DNA from: an uncultured Muribaculaceae bacterium
Lineage (GTDB): Bacteria; Bacteroidota; Bacteroidia; Bacteroidales; Muribaculaceae
Reading direction: 5' to 3'
DNA length: 64,000 bases
NCBI GenBank assembly: GCA_910584495.1
Contig: CAJUAR010000002.1
Span: forward strand, 29,492-93,491
The first letter of the stretch is position 1. The number at the start of each line of letters is the position of its first letter. Below are positions 53,686 through 63,032 of this stretch, one piece after another. Under the pieces are notes generated by a model, which did not search any database, was not told where the DNA came from, and worked only from the letters and a program-made list of their open reading frames with translations. A program made the translations under genes and the position numbers.

Positions 53686-55035
53686 TCAGCTTCCTTGCGA
53701 CAGGGTGCGGAACCGACGCATTTGAAGAATGACGAGGAAGACTGTTACAACTGTGGCGCAGAGGTCGGACAGGGGGAAGGAGAGCCATACACCCTCGAGG
53801 TGCCACCAACGCGGGAAGAGGAGCAGGAAGGGAATCATGAAGATGACCTGACGCAGAAGGCTGAGCAAAATTGACTGTCGGGCCTTGCCTATGCTCTGGA
53901 AGAGCATGGACGAGATAATCTGGAAGCCGACAACGGGAAAGGCCCACAGGCAGATGCCGAGTGCCCGTTGTGTTGCATCGAGCAGGTCCGAATCATCGGT
54001 GAACACCATGCCGAGTTGCCTTGGGAAAAGAAGTCCTATTACGGCCCCGGAGAATGTAACGACAGTAGCAGCACAAACTGCCAGAAAATAGGCACGGCGC
54101 AGACGATGGAAGTTCCGGGCTCCATAGTTATATCCTATGATAGGCTGCGCACCCTGACAGAAACCGAGCACAATGGTGACAAGCAGCGACGTGTAGGTGA
54201 CCATGATTCCGGCTGCTCCAATGTCGCGGTCACTGCCAAGATGCGCCAGAGTGTTGTTTATCAAAGCGTTGATTGCACACGATGCAGCATTTACCAAAGC
54301 CGGGGCTGCACCAATGGCAATGATTCCGGCCACCAATGTCCATCTAAGGCGCAAAGTGCGCCAGTGGAGCCGCACGCTCACACCTTTTCTGAAAAAGTGC
54401 TGCATTACGAATGTCGCCGACACAGCCATGGCTATTACCGTGGCCCATGCCGCGCCGGCTATGCCCCAGCCGAAAACGTAGATAAAGAGAGGGTCGAGCA
54501 CTACGTTGACAGCCGCTCCGATGAGCATGGTGTACATTGCCCTTTGCGGATAGCCCGACGAGCGCATGATGTTGTTCATGCCATAGGCAATATTGGTCAT
54601 CAGCAAGCCGGGCATGAGCACGGTCATATATTCTGACGCATAGGGCAGGGTGGCATCACTGGCTCCGAAGGCCCTGAGCAGGGGGTTGAGGTAGATATAG
54701 AACACTGTCATATAGATGGCAGCGTTGATAAAGGTGAGCGTCAGGGCGTTGCCCAATGTTTCCTCGGCAAGGGCGATCTCATTTCGCCCCAAATCGATAG
54801 AAACTTTTGCCGATGAACCAACACCTACGAGCACGCCGATGGCCGTTGCCAGATTCATTATCGGGAAGGTGACAGCAAGCCCGGCAATGGCATCGGGCCC
54901 CACCCAATTGCCGATAAAGATACGGTCGGCCACATTGTAGAGAGCCATGACAAGCATGCCCACCACCGACGGCAGACTATATTGCCATAGCAGGCGCCCT
55001 ATGGGCTTGGTTGCAAGGTCGTCGAGTCGTTCCAC
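53686..55035 (-). CDS. MATE-family multidrug/cation efflux transporter
   Basis: The start is set at GTG 55035 (MERLDDLATKPIGRLLW); a longer TTG start at 55068 would lie in the loop of the upstream terminator. The 449-residue protein has the 12-helix MATE layout in two halves: LLWQYSLPSVVGMLVMALYNV, RIFIGNWVGPDAIAGLAVTFP and, in the second half, LGFCQGAQPIIGYNYGARNF. These transporters expel drugs or cations using Na+ or H+ gradients. It converges with the regulator gene, 5 bp between stops. Its substrate is unknown. Confidence 0.93.
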   Translation of the reverse strand: MERLDDLATKPIGRLLWQYSLPSVVGMLVMALYNVADRIFIGNWVGPDAIAGLAVTFPIMNLATAIGVLVGVGSSAKVSIDLGRNEIALAEETLGNALTLTFINAAIYMTVFYIYLNPLLRAFGASDATLPYASEYMTVLMPGLLMTNIAYGMNNIMRSSGYPQRAMYTMLIGAAVNVVLDPLFIYVFGWGIAGAAWATVIAMAVSATFVMQHFFRKGVSVRLHWRTLRLRWTLVAGIIAIGAAPALVNAASCAINALINNTLAHLGSDRDIGAAGIMVTYTSLLVTIVLGFCQGAQPIIGYNYGARNFHRLRRAYFLAVCAATVVTFSGAVIGLLFPRQLGMVFTDDSDLLDATQRALGICLWAFPVVGFQIISSMLFQSIGKARQSILLSLLRQVIFMIPFLLLFPRWWHLEGVWLSFPLSDLCATVVTVFLVILQMRRFRTLSQGS

Positions 55036-55049
55036 TTTTTCTCTGATTG

Positions 55050-55079
55050 AAAAAAAGGCTGCCAGCAAAGGCAGCCTTT
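55050..55079 (-). terminator. Terminator after the TPR protein gene
   Basis: On the minus strand AAAGGCTGCC, a 6-nt loop and GGCAGCC are followed by a run of seven Ts. It lies 21 bp after the stop at 55101 and argues against the longer MATE start. Confidence 0.9.
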
Positions 55080-55100
55080 CATATTTCGTTACGAAAGATA

Positions 55101-55748
55101 TTACTTGCCGGCCATGGCTTTAGCACGTTCGTAGTATTTCTTGATGTCGGTACGAGTGCTGGTTGCGTAGGTGGGGTAATTTTTGATGATAGTTTCGTAG
55201 GCTTCGGCTTCGGCTTTATAATTCTGCTGGGCGCGATAGATGTTTGCCATCTTCACAAGGACGAAGGGCACAATTTCGGGATTTTCGTCAGCGGCAGAGA
55301 TTGCTTTTTTGTAGTTCGAAAGAGCTTTGTCGTAGTTGTCGAGGTTCACATAGCAGTCGCCGGTGAGAGCATAAACGCCGGCTTCGGCAATGTTGTCGTC
55401 AAGCGAAGCGTTGTCGAGATATTTGAGAGCTTCTTCGTATTTGCCCTGCGAATAAAGAATTATTGCAGCCTGAGCAGCGGCGCGATTGCCGCTCTTGTAT
55501 CCGGCATCGGCAGCTTTTTCATAGAGAGCGAGAGCAATGCTGTCGGTTTGGGCAGCGTCGGCACGAGCCACGAGTTCGTCGGCCTTCTTGCCGCCGGCCT
55601 GGGCCACGAGGAGCCATATGAGCACGGTGATGATGCACACAAAACCTGCCACGGAGCAAGCTATGATGGCTTTTTTGTTCTTCTGTGCTTTGGCAATGAT
55701 GTCTTCAGCCTGTTCTTCGGTGATGACTGGTTTGGAGGTTTGTTCCAT
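55101..55748 (-). CDS. Single-pass membrane protein with TPR repeats
   Basis: The 215-residue product has a charged cytoplasmic N-terminus (MEQTSKPVITEEQAEDIIAK), one membrane helix at about 27-50 (IIACSVAGFVCIITVLIWLL) and a periplasmic TPR region (about 85-210) with units such as AAIILYSQGKYEEALKYLDN, LTGDCYVNLDNYDKALSNYK and KMANIYRAQQNYKAEAEAYE. This layout is common in Bacteroidetes and resembles the YfgM type of inner-membrane TPR protein, linked to envelope protein handling. Its partner is unknown. It is a single-gene unit with its own terminator. Confidence 0.85.
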   Translation of the reverse strand: MEQTSKPVITEEQAEDIIAKAQKNKKAIIACSVAGFVCIITVLIWLLVAQAGGKKADELVARADAAQTDSIALALYEKAADAGYKSGNRAAAQAAIILYSQGKYEEALKYLDNASLDDNIAEAGVYALTGDCYVNLDNYDKALSNYKKAISAADENPEIVPFVLVKMANIYRAQQNYKAEAEAYETIIKNYPTYATSTRTDIKKYYERAKAMAGK

Positions 55749-55826
55749 TTGTTATGTTCGGTTTATCGTTATCGTTTAAGATGCAACGGCAGGTGCACGG
55801 AGCACCCTACACGTGATTTGCGACTG

Positions 55827-55834
55827 CAAAAATA
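55827..55834 (-). promoter_or_regulatory. -7 box for the TPR protein gene
   Basis: Minus-strand TATTTTTG, 78 bp before the start at 55748. No -33 TTTG lies at the right distance. Confidence 0.4.
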
Positions 55835-55873
55835 GTGTTTATTTCCAAAATATTAAAATTTTAGAGCCAATTT

Positions 55874-55904
55874 TTTGTTTTAGGACTTGAAAGCCGTAAA
55901 TTTG
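55874..55904 (+). promoter_or_regulatory. Consensus Bacteroidetes promoter for cdd
   Basis: TTTG (55874-55877), 19 bp, TAAATTTG (55897-55904) is a full match to the TTTG-N19-21-TAnnTTTG consensus, 23 bp before the cdd start. Confidence 0.8.
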
Positions 55905-55927
55905 CACTATTAAATCGAACTACACAG

Positions 55928-56401
55928 ATGAGAGATTTTGAAATTACGGTCCCCGTGCGGGAAAAACAATACGACGAACTGACCGAGCGTGAGCGTGTGC
56001 TTGTCGATGCGGCACGAGCCGCTACCGGTGGCTCCTATGCTCCTTACAGCCATTTCAAAGTGGGAGCAGCGATACTGCTCGACAATGGCGAAGTGGTGTG
56101 CGGAGCCAACCAGGAAAACGCGGCCTATCCGTCGGGCACCTGCGCCGAGCGTTCGGCATGCTTCTGGGCCGGGGCCAACTTTCCCGGTTCCAAATTCGAG
56201 ATGATTGCTATTGCCGCTGTCGGTACCGACGGCGAAGAGTGCGCAGAGCCCACTGCCCCCTGCGGTGCTTGCCGCCAGGCCTTGCTCGAATATGAAAAAC
56301 TTGCAGGGCATCCAGTCGGCGTTCTCCTTGCCGGACGCAACAAAATCTACTGCGTGCCTTCGGTGGCCTCGCTCCTGCCTCTTGCTTTCTCAGAATTTTA
56401 A
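55928..56401 (+). CDS. cdd: Cytidine deaminase
   Basis: The 157-residue enzyme converts cytidine and deoxycytidine to uridine forms (pyrimidine salvage). It is the small, tetrameric type with three Cys ligands for zinc: Cys72 with the catalytic Glu74 in TCAERSA, and Cys112 and Cys115 in PCGACRQ. The N-terminal [13 protein letters not shown] block is conserved. A full consensus promoter precedes it. tyrS starts 23 bp later and may share the transcript. Confidence 0.95.
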   Translation: MRDFEITVPVREKQYDELTERERVLVDAARAATGGSYAPYSHFKVGAAILLDNGEVVCGANQENAAYPSGTCAERSACFWAGANFPGSKFEMIAIAAVGTDGEECAEPTAPCGACRQALLEYEKLAGHPVGVLLAGRNKIYCVPSVASLLPLAFSEF

Positions 56402-56424
56402 ACAGACAGAAATATAAAAGACCA

Positions 56425-57717
56425 ATGGACTTTATCGAAGAACTAAAATGGCGCGGCATGCTCAACAACATGATGCCGGGCATTGAAGACGAACTCAAAA
56501 AAGGCATGGCCACAGCATATCTGGGCTTCGACCCCACGGCCGACAGCCTCCACATAGGTCACCTGGTGGGCGTGATGATGCTCCGCCATTTCCAGCGTTG
56601 CGGCAACAAGCCTATAGCCCTCGTGGGCGGCGCCACCGGCATGATCGGCGACCCCTCGATGAAAAGCCAGGAGCGCAAGCTCCTCGACGAGGAGACTCTG
56701 CGCCACAACCAGGAGGCTATCAAGAAACAGCTTGCCAAGTTCCTGGACTTCGAGAGCGACGCGCCCAATGCCGCCGTGCTCGTCAACAACTACGACTGGA
56801 TGAAGGACTTCACCTTCCTCGATTTCATCCGCGACGTGGGCAAGCTCATCACTGTCAATTATATGATGGCCAAGGAATCGGTTAAGAAACGTCTTAGCGG
56901 CGAAAACCAGCAGGGCATGTCATTCACCGAATTCAGCTACCAACTGGTGCAGGGATATGACTTCCTCACCCTTTTCCGCGACCGCGGCTGTACCATCCAG
57001 ATTGGCGGCTCCGACCAGTGGGGCAACATGACCACCGGCACAGAGCTCATCCGCCGCGTGCTCGGCAAAGAAGCCTACGCCCTGACCTGCAACCTCATCA
57101 CCAAGGCCGACGGAACAAAATTCGGCAAGACCGAAGGGGGCAATGTGTGGCTCGACGCTGCCCGCACGTCTCCCTACAAGTTCTACCAGTTCTGGCTCAA
57201 CGTGGCCGACGATGATGCCGAACGCTATATCAAAATTTTCACTTCGCTCGAACGCGAGGAAATCGAAGCCCTCATCGAGGAGCACCGTCAGGACCCCGGC
57301 CGCCGCGTGCTCCAGCGCCGTCTGGCTCAGGAAATCACCACGCTTGTCCATGGCACCGACAACCTCAAAGCTGCCGAAGAAGCATCGCAGATTCTTTTCA
57401 GCAACAACACAGCGCAGGTGCTCCACACCATCGACGAAAACACACTGCTCGATGTGTTCGAAGGCGTGCCCACATTCACTGTGAGCCGCGCCGACATCGA
57501 CGGCAACATCCGTCTTGCCGACCTTCTTGTGGAGAAAGCTCAAGTGTTCCCCTCCAAGGCTGAGTTCCGCAAACTCGTGCAGCAGGGCGGCTTTTCGGTG
57601 AACAAGGAAAAAATCACCGATCCTCAGGCCACAGCCTCGACATCCATGTTGCTGCAGGACAAATACATTATTGTACAGCGTGGCAAGAAACAATACTATC
57701 TCCTTATTGTTCAATAA
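56425..57717 (+). CDS. tyrS: Tyrosyl-tRNA synthetase
   Basis: The 430-residue class I synthetase charges tRNA-Tyr. The HIGH motif is at residues 43-46 (SLHIGHLVG), the tyrosine-binding core includes [12 protein letters not shown] and [14 protein letters not shown], and the KMSKS-type loop reads KFGKT in [10 protein letters not shown]. The C-terminal S4-like RNA-binding domain ([19 protein letters not shown]) completes it. Length is standard. It is the first of a rightward run in which the next gene begins 3 bp after the stop. Confidence 0.97.
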   Translation: MDFIEELKWRGMLNNMMPGIEDELKKGMATAYLGFDPTADSLHIGHLVGVMMLRHFQRCGNKPIALVGGATGMIGDPSMKSQERKLLDEETLRHNQEAIKKQLAKFLDFESDAPNAAVLVNNYDWMKDFTFLDFIRDVGKLITVNYMMAKESVKKRLSGENQQGMSFTEFSYQLVQGYDFLTLFRDRGCTIQIGGSDQWGNMTTGTELIRRVLGKEAYALTCNLITKADGTKFGKTEGGNVWLDAARTSPYKFYQFWLNVADDDAERYIKIFTSLEREEIEALIEEHRQDPGRRVLQRRLAQEITTLVHGTDNLKAAEEASQILFSNNTAQVLHTIDENTLLDVFEGVPTFTVSRADIDGNIRLADLLVEKAQVFPSKAEFRKLVQQGGFSVNKEKITDPQATASTSMLLQDKYIIVQRGKKQYYLLIVQ

Positions 57718-57720
57718 ACT

Positions 57721-57933
57721 ATGGACTATATAATAGTCGAAAGCTATCCCGACCTTCCATCGGCTCACATTGCCTGCGGCATGCTTCAGGCCAACGGCAT
57801 AGAGGCACGCGTAGAGAGCGAGAACATGAGCACACTATATGGCGCGGCTCTCTCATGGGCACCCATCAAGGTGCTCGTGCCCAAAGCCGATGCCGAACGA
57901 GCAATGGAGCTGCTCAAAGAATACCAAGATTAA
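57721..57933 (+). CDS. DUF2007 small protein
   Basis: The 70-residue protein matches the DUF2007 family (putative signal-transducing proteins): IIVESYPDLPSAHIACGMLQ, then a small ferredoxin-like fold ending VLVPKADAERAMELLKEYQ. It starts 3 bp after tyrS and 18 bp before the peptide transporter. Its function is unknown; relatives with two copies have been linked to PII-like sensing. It is too small to carry a catalytic site of known type. Confidence 0.8.
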   Translation: MDYIIVESYPDLPSAHIACGMLQANGIEARVESENMSTLYGAALSWAPIKVLVPKADAERAMELLKEYQD

Positions 57934-57951
57934 CCACCAATCCATCATATT

Positions 57952-59538
57952 ATGTTTAAGAACCACCCCAAGGGATTGATTCCCGCCGCGCTTAGCAACA
58001 TGGGCGAGCGTTTCGGCTACTACATTATGAATGCCGTGCTTGTGCTCTTTCTGTGCTCGAAGTTCGGCCTTAACGACGAAACAAGCGGTCTGATTTACTC
58101 GTTTTTTTATGCGGGTATCTACATTCTGAGCCTCGTAGGCGGTCTCATCGCCGACAAAACACAAGATTACAAGGGCACCATCATCAAGGGTCTCATTGTC
58201 ATGTCGCTGGGCTACTGCATCCTCGCAATTCCCATCTTGTCGACAGCCGAAAACACCTCGTGGCTGCTGCCTCTCACCTGCTTCGCACTCTTCCTGATTG
58301 CCTTTGGCAACGGCCTCTTCAAGGGCAACCTGCAGGCAATCGTCGGCCAGCTCTATGACAATCCCCGTTATGCCGCACAGCGCGATTCGGGTTTCCAGAT
58401 TTTCTATGTGTTCATCAACATCGGCGGCCTCATCGCTCCCTTCGTGGCTCCAATGCTGCGTTCGTGGTGGCTCGGCGTACACAATCTGACCTACAATGCC
58501 TCGCTGCCGGCACTGGCCCATGAATATCTGTCGATTGGCAACAGCATGAACACAGAGAATGTAAATAATCTATATGCCCTCATCACTCAGGTGGGCGGCG
58601 ATGTGAGCGGCGACATCAGTGCGTTCTGCACACAGTATCTCGACGTGTTCAACACCGGCATCCACTATTCGTTCATCGCTTCGGTTGCCGCCATGCTCAT
58701 CTCGCTTGTCATTTTCATCTGGTGCAAGAACGGCCTTCCCAATCCTCCCAAGAAAGGTGTAGTAGAGACACAGAACTATACCCAGGCCGAAAAACTGGCC
58801 ATGGCCAAGGAAATCAAACAGCGCATGTATGCTCTCTTTGCCGTGCTTGGCATAGTCATCTTCTTCTGGTTCTCATTCCATCAGAACGGCACATCGTTGT
58901 CGCTCTTTGCCCGCGACTTTGTGAAGACCGACGCCATAGCCCCCGAAATATGGCAGGCTGTCAATCCTTTCTTTGTCATAGTCCTCACTCCTGTCATCAT
59001 GTGGATATTCGGCAGCCTTGCTGCACGCGGCAAAGAAATATCCACCCCTCGCAAGATTGCCATCGGCATGGGTATTGCCGGCTTGGCCTATCTGTTCCTT
59101 GCCGGTTATAGCTATTTCGAAGGTTTTCCCTCGGCCGAGGATTTCAAGGCAATGTCGCCTACATTGGCAGAATCCATGAAGAGCGGATGGTGGATTATGT
59201 TCGTAATCTATTTCTTCCTCACTGTAGCAGAGCTGTTTATCTCGCCTCTGGGTCTGTCGTTCGTATCGAAAGTAGCACCCAAACACATGCAGGGTCTCTG
59301 CCAGGGCTTGTGGCTTGGAGCCACCGCCGTGGGCAACCTCCTGCTCTTCCTTGGCCCGCTGATGTACAACAAGTGGCCCATCTGGGAAGCCTGGGGCGTA
59401 TTCTTCGTGGTATGCTTCATCTCCATGGGAGTGATGTTCGGCATGGTCAAGTGGCTCGAACGTGTTACAACCGAGCAGCCCGAATCTCTCAAAAACGAGA
59501 AGTTAGCTCTCGAAACAGACGAAGACAAAGTGATTTGA
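57952..59538 (+). CDS. POT-family proton-coupled oligopeptide transporter
   Basis: The 528-residue inner-membrane protein has 12 to 14 hydrophobic segments and the POT/PTR2 pattern: AALSNMGERFGYYIMNAVLVLF with the family E-R-F-Y region at the start, FIAFGNGLFKGNLQAIVGQLY-type helix and FQIFYVFINIGGLIAPF. It imports di- and tripeptides with protons. The large insertion between helices (about 175-225) is typical of bacterial POTs. It lies in a same-strand run with tyrS and an outer-membrane phospholipase; only distance links them. Confidence 0.93.
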   Translation: MFKNHPKGLIPAALSNMGERFGYYIMNAVLVLFLCSKFGLNDETSGLIYSFFYAGIYILSLVGGLIADKTQDYKGTIIKGLIVMSLGYCILAIPILSTAENTSWLLPLTCFALFLIAFGNGLFKGNLQAIVGQLYDNPRYAAQRDSGFQIFYVFINIGGLIAPFVAPMLRSWWLGVHNLTYNASLPALAHEYLSIGNSMNTENVNNLYALITQVGGDVSGDISAFCTQYLDVFNTGIHYSFIASVAAMLISLVIFIWCKNGLPNPPKKGVVETQNYTQAEKLAMAKEIKQRMYALFAVLGIVIFFWFSFHQNGTSLSLFARDFVKTDAIAPEIWQAVNPFFVIVLTPVIMWIFGSLAARGKEISTPRKIAIGMGIAGLAYLFLAGYSYFEGFPSAEDFKAMSPTLAESMKSGWWIMFVIYFFLTVAELFISPLGLSFVSKVAPKHMQGLCQGLWLGATAVGNLLLFLGPLMYNKWPIWEAWGVFFVVCFISMGVMFGMVKWLERVTTEQPESLKNEKLALETDEDKVI

Positions 59539-59541
59539 TAA

Positions 59542-60381
59542 ATGCTCAAACGTCTTCTGATATCATTATCTGTGGTCATGGCAGCCTTTTTAGGCTGCCA
59601 TGCGCAGATACTTGTCACCGGCGGCGGTGCCATGCTGGAAGACAGCGTGAAAAGCGACTTCTCGAACCAGCCTTATTTCGGACTGTATAAAGACAATTAT
59701 TTTATCTTTGGTCCGTCCATCAATAAGCGTCCTACAAGATATAACACCAACATCAAGTTTCAAATTTCTGTGGCCCAGCGACTGACGCATGCCACTTTGC
59801 CATGGGGTACCTACCTCTATCTGTTTTACACCCAGAAATGCTTCTGGAATGTGCTTGAGGAATCGCTGCCGATGACCGACCTCAATTTCAATCCCGGCAT
59901 CGGACTTACCAAACCACTGTTTGCCAAAAACAGATATATAGGCAAGCTCACCTTTATGATTGAGCACGAATCAAACGGGCGCGACAGCATACAGTCGCGA
60001 TCGTGGAACCGCGTGGCCCTTGCTGCTAATATTTTCGTTACAAAAAACCTGATGGTTCATGGCAAGATATGGGCCCCTATTGTCGACGGCAAAAACAACA
60101 AAGACATTGTGGACTACTGCGGCTTCTTCAACTTCGGATGCCAGGTGGTGAGCGACAACCGCCGATTCAACGCCGGCCTGACAGTGGTCAAACGCAAGGG
60201 TTGGAACCTCAATGCCAATATAGTGCTCGACCTGTCCTACCGCATTTTCAAGAAAGACAATCAATATCTCACCCTGCAGTTCTATAACGGCTACGGAGAA
60301 GGCCTCCTCGACTACAACAAATACCACTGTCAGGTGCGTCTGGGCCTGTTGATCAAACCTAAGTTATTCAGCGACTATTAA
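59542..60381 (+). CDS. pldA: Outer-membrane phospholipase A (OMPLA)
   Basis: The 279-residue product has a signal peptide (FLGCHAQ) and a beta-barrel body. The catalytic triad of OMPLA is intact: His142 and Ser144 in IEHESNG and Asn156 in RSWNRV. In E. coli this dormant outer-membrane enzyme is switched on when phospholipids reach the outer leaflet, where it cuts acyl chains. The calcium-site region (GRDSIQSRSW) is also recognisable. It starts 3 bp after the peptide transporter stop; its stop shares a base with the next start. Sequence outside the motif is divergent, so the barrel detail is inference. Confidence 0.85.
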   Translation: MLKRLLISLSVVMAAFLGCHAQILVTGGGAMLEDSVKSDFSNQPYFGLYKDNYFIFGPSINKRPTRYNTNIKFQISVAQRLTHATLPWGTYLYLFYTQKCFWNVLEESLPMTDLNFNPGIGLTKPLFAKNRYIGKLTFMIEHESNGRDSIQSRSWNRVALAANIFVTKNLMVHGKIWAPIVDGKNNKDIVDYCGFFNFGCQVVSDNRRFNAGLTVVKRKGWNLNANIVLDLSYRIFKKDNQYLTLQFYNGYGEGLLDYNKYHCQVRLGLLIKPKLFSDY

Positions 60382-61367
60382 TGAAACGCTATTTGTCCAT
60401 GCTCCTCTGCGGGCTTCTTTTCTTTGCATGCACCGACACCGAACAGTTTCGTGTCAACGGCGAAGTGGCCGGAAATCCGACCATGAACCTCCGCATCCTC
60501 TACTATGCCAACGGGGCCTATGTGTCGACTGTGACAGCTGTGCGCGAAGGCAAGTTTGAATTTTTCTGCAACTCGCCGCAGCATACCATGGTGGAGATAT
60601 GCGACAATGACTATCGTCCATTGGCGCATCTTTGGGCAAAAAACGGCGAAACATATACGGTGAATATCAATCGTGAAAAACCTTACGGCCTGAAGGTGGA
60701 CGGCAATGATGTAAGCCGCCGATGGTCGGAGTTTCTCAACCACAAGGCCGACAGCTTGTCCTTGGGTTCAAAGGAAGCAAACGCCGTTGTGGCAAACTAT
60801 ATAGGCTCGCATCGTTCCGATGTGCTTTCTACATTGCTGCTTCTCACAAGCTATGATGCCTCTGTCCGGGCTCATGATGCCGATTCGTTGCTGTCGCTCA
60901 TAGCTCCCGAGGCGCGACCGTCGGCCCTCACCGATGGTTTCACCTTGTTGATTCAGCGTCTGGTGCGAGAAAAAGGTGCCACAGTCGATTCTATTCGCTA
61001 TATTGATGCCAAGGACCGTCCGGCAGTTCTCCATATCGACAATAAGCCCTACAACCTGATGGCATTTGTCAACTCCGAATCACGTAAAAGCGAAAAACAG
61101 ATGCTTCAGGGCATAGCCACACACCGCAACAGCCGCAAGATTGCTGTTTTCGACCTTCTTGTATCGCCAAAAGAATATGGACTGGGCGACGACACGCTCA
61201 AATGGACACGCGGGAGTATTCCGGGCGGTTTAGCCTCTCCGCAAGTCGACAGCCTGGCCATTCCCACGGTACCCTTCTTCATTGTATGCGATTCGGCCGG
61301 ACGCCAGCTCCTGCGCACTCCAAAACCGGAGCGGGCAAAACAGTTTGTCGACTCTATCCTGAAATAA
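60381..61367 (+). CDS. DUF4369-type lipoprotein with thioredoxin-like fold, no CXXC
   Basis: The 328-residue product has a lipobox FFAC (Cys17) followed by TDTEQ. The N-terminal beta domain (FRVNGEVAGNPTMNLRILYY) resembles DUF4369, usually found ahead of TlpA-like thioredoxin domains in Bacteroidetes. The C-terminal end (TVPFFIVCDSAGRQLLRT, then FVDSIL) has the cis-Pro turn of a thioredoxin fold. The CXXC active site is absent, so it is probably not a redox enzyme but a binding or structural relative. Its start overlaps the phospholipase stop by 1 bp. Its function is unknown. Confidence 0.7.
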   Translation: MKRYLSMLLCGLLFFACTDTEQFRVNGEVAGNPTMNLRILYYANGAYVSTVTAVREGKFEFFCNSPQHTMVEICDNDYRPLAHLWAKNGETYTVNINREKPYGLKVDGNDVSRRWSEFLNHKADSLSLGSKEANAVVANYIGSHRSDVLSTLLLLTSYDASVRAHDADSLLSLIAPEARPSALTDGFTLLIQRLVREKGATVDSIRYIDAKDRPAVLHIDNKPYNLMAFVNSESRKSEKQMLQGIATHRNSRKIAVFDLLVSPKEYGLGDDTLKWTRGSIPGGLASPQVDSLAIPTVPFFIVCDSAGRQLLRTPKPERAKQFVDSILK

Positions 61368-61368
61368 T

Positions 61369-62922
61369 ATGCTTGTCAAAACATATGCAGCTGCAGTCCA
61401 AGGGATAGATGCCATAACAGTCACTGTCGAAGCTGCTATCAGCCAAGGCTTCCAGTACTGCATCGTCGGCCTGCCCGATACTGCCGTCAAAGAGAGCTAC
61501 GAACGTGTGCGCTCTGCTTTGCTGCAGAGTGGCTACAAACCACCGCGCCATGCCGCTGTCATCAACATGGCTCCTGCCGATGTCAAAAAGGAAGGTGCGG
61601 CCTACGACCTGCCAATTGCCATAAGCATTCTTGTGGGTAACGAAATTATCAAGGCCCCGGACTTGGCTCAATATATGATTATGGGCGAACTGTCGCTCGA
61701 CGGCACGGTGCAACCCATCAAGGGCGTATTGCCTATGGCCATACAGGCTCGTGCCGCAGGTTTCAAAGGCATGATTGTGCCCAAGGCCAATGTTTCGGAA
61801 GCAGCCGTCGTCAACCGTCTGGACGTATATGGCGTGGACAATCTGCAGGAAGTGGCCGACCTTCTGCAGGGAACATCTTCGCTGCAGCCGACAGTGGTCG
61901 ACACCAGGGCAGAGTTTGCAAAGGCAAGTTGTCATTTCGACTACGATTTCTGCGAAGTTCGAGGCCAGGAAAATGTGAAACGAGCATTTGAAGTTGCTTG
62001 TGCCGGCGGCCATAACATTCTGCTCGTCGGGCCTCCGGGCTCCGGCAAATCGATGATGGCCAAGCGACTGCCGTCGATCATGCCGCCGCTGAGCCTTGGC
62101 GAAGCCTTGGAAACCACAAAAATACACAGTGTTGCCGGCAAGCTGCGGCGAGGCTCGCACCTTATGACGGTGCGCCCCTTCCGCTCGCCGCATCACACCA
62201 TCAGCCCCGTGGCAATGGTGGGAGGCGGTTCCCTGCCAATGCCGGGCGAAATTTCGCTCGCTCACAACGGCATTCTCTTTCTGGACGAATTTCCCGAATT
62301 TCCGCGCTCGGTGCTCGAAGTGCTCCGCCAGCCGCTGGAGGACCGGCACATAAGCGTGAGCCGGGCACGTTACCAGGTCGACTATCCCGCCGGTTTCATG
62401 CTCGTTGCTTCGATGAATCCCTGCCCCTGCGGCTATTACAATCACCCCACAAAGGCTTGCACCTGTCCGCCCGGGGCCATTCGCAAATATATGGGACGTA
62501 TCTCAGGTCCTCTGCTGGACCGCATCGACATACAGGTTGAAATTCTGCCTGTGCCCTTCGACGACCTCACCTCCAAACCCGAGGGCGAAAAGAGTGCCGA
62601 CATTAGGGCGCGCGTGGTGGCTGCACGCAAAATTCAGGAACAGCGTTTTGCCAACGAGCCGGGAGTGCACTGCAACGCGCAGATGAATTCGCGCCTCATG
62701 CAGCAGTATTGCGCCCTTGGCGATGAAGCCATGAAAATCCTAAAAAAGGCTATGACACGCTACGACATGAGTGCCCGAGCCTACGACCGCATCCTCAAAG
62801 TGGCGCGAACCATAGCCGACCTCGACAATAGCGCGGACATCCTTCCCTGCCACATTGCCGAAGCCATCAACTACCGCAACCTCGACCGGTCGACCTGGGG
62901 CACATTCACCAACCCCACATAA
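61369..62922 (+). CDS. comM: YifB/ComM-family AAA+ ATPase
   Basis: The 517-residue protein has the N-terminal LonC-like domain (YAAAVQGIDAITVTVEAAIS, IVGLPDTAVKESYERVRSAL), the Walker A GPPGSGKSMMAKRLPS, Walker B ILFLDEFPEF and a C-terminal Mg-chelatase-like zinc segment (CPCGYYNHPTKACTCPPG). ComM is a hexameric helicase that extends recombination branches during natural transformation in Haemophilus and Vibrio; here it may act in recombination in general. Start ATG at 61369 is 1 bp after the previous stop. REP-like hairpins begin 5 bp after its stop codon. Confidence 0.95.
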   Translation: MLVKTYAAAVQGIDAITVTVEAAISQGFQYCIVGLPDTAVKESYERVRSALLQSGYKPPRHAAVINMAPADVKKEGAAYDLPIAISILVGNEIIKAPDLAQYMIMGELSLDGTVQPIKGVLPMAIQARAAGFKGMIVPKANVSEAAVVNRLDVYGVDNLQEVADLLQGTSSLQPTVVDTRAEFAKASCHFDYDFCEVRGQENVKRAFEVACAGGHNILLVGPPGSGKSMMAKRLPSIMPPLSLGEALETTKIHSVAGKLRRGSHLMTVRPFRSPHHTISPVAMVGGGSLPMPGEISLAHNGILFLDEFPEFPRSVLEVLRQPLEDRHISVSRARYQVDYPAGFMLVASMNPCPCGYYNHPTKACTCPPGAIRKYMGRISGPLLDRIDIQVEILPVPFDDLTSKPEGEKSADIRARVVAARKIQEQRFANEPGVHCNAQMNSRLMQQYCALGDEAMKILKKAMTRYDMSARAYDRILKVARTIADLDNSADILPCHIAEAINYRNLDRSTWGTFTNPT

Positions 62923-62926
62923 CAAG

Positions 62927-63004
62927 CAAGCGGCAAGCCGCTTGAACCAAGAACAAAAGCGCCACGCGGCGGCTTTTGTCATCGTGCCGACGGCTTGCCG
63001 TCGG
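62927..63004. repeat. Three REP-like hairpins before the second RAYT gene
   Basis: Hairpin 1 is CAAGCGGC-AA-GCCGCTTG (62927-62944). Hairpin 2 has ACAAAAGC (62953-62960) and GCTTTTGT (62972-62979) arms with GCC/GGC inside. Hairpin 3 is CCGACGGC-TT-GCCGTCGG (62987-63004). The core CGGCAAGCCG of hairpin 1 is the exact reverse complement of CGGCTTGCCG in hairpin 3, a BIME-like inverted arrangement. Hairpin 1 may also end the comM transcript. Confidence 0.8.
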
Positions 63005-63032
63005 GTTTGTTCCACCCTTCAAAAGCAGCTAA

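Noticed and set aside
55036..55068. TTG start for the MATE gene
   Set aside because: It falls in the loop and T-run of the upstream terminator; the GTG at 55035 begins the normal MATE N-terminus.
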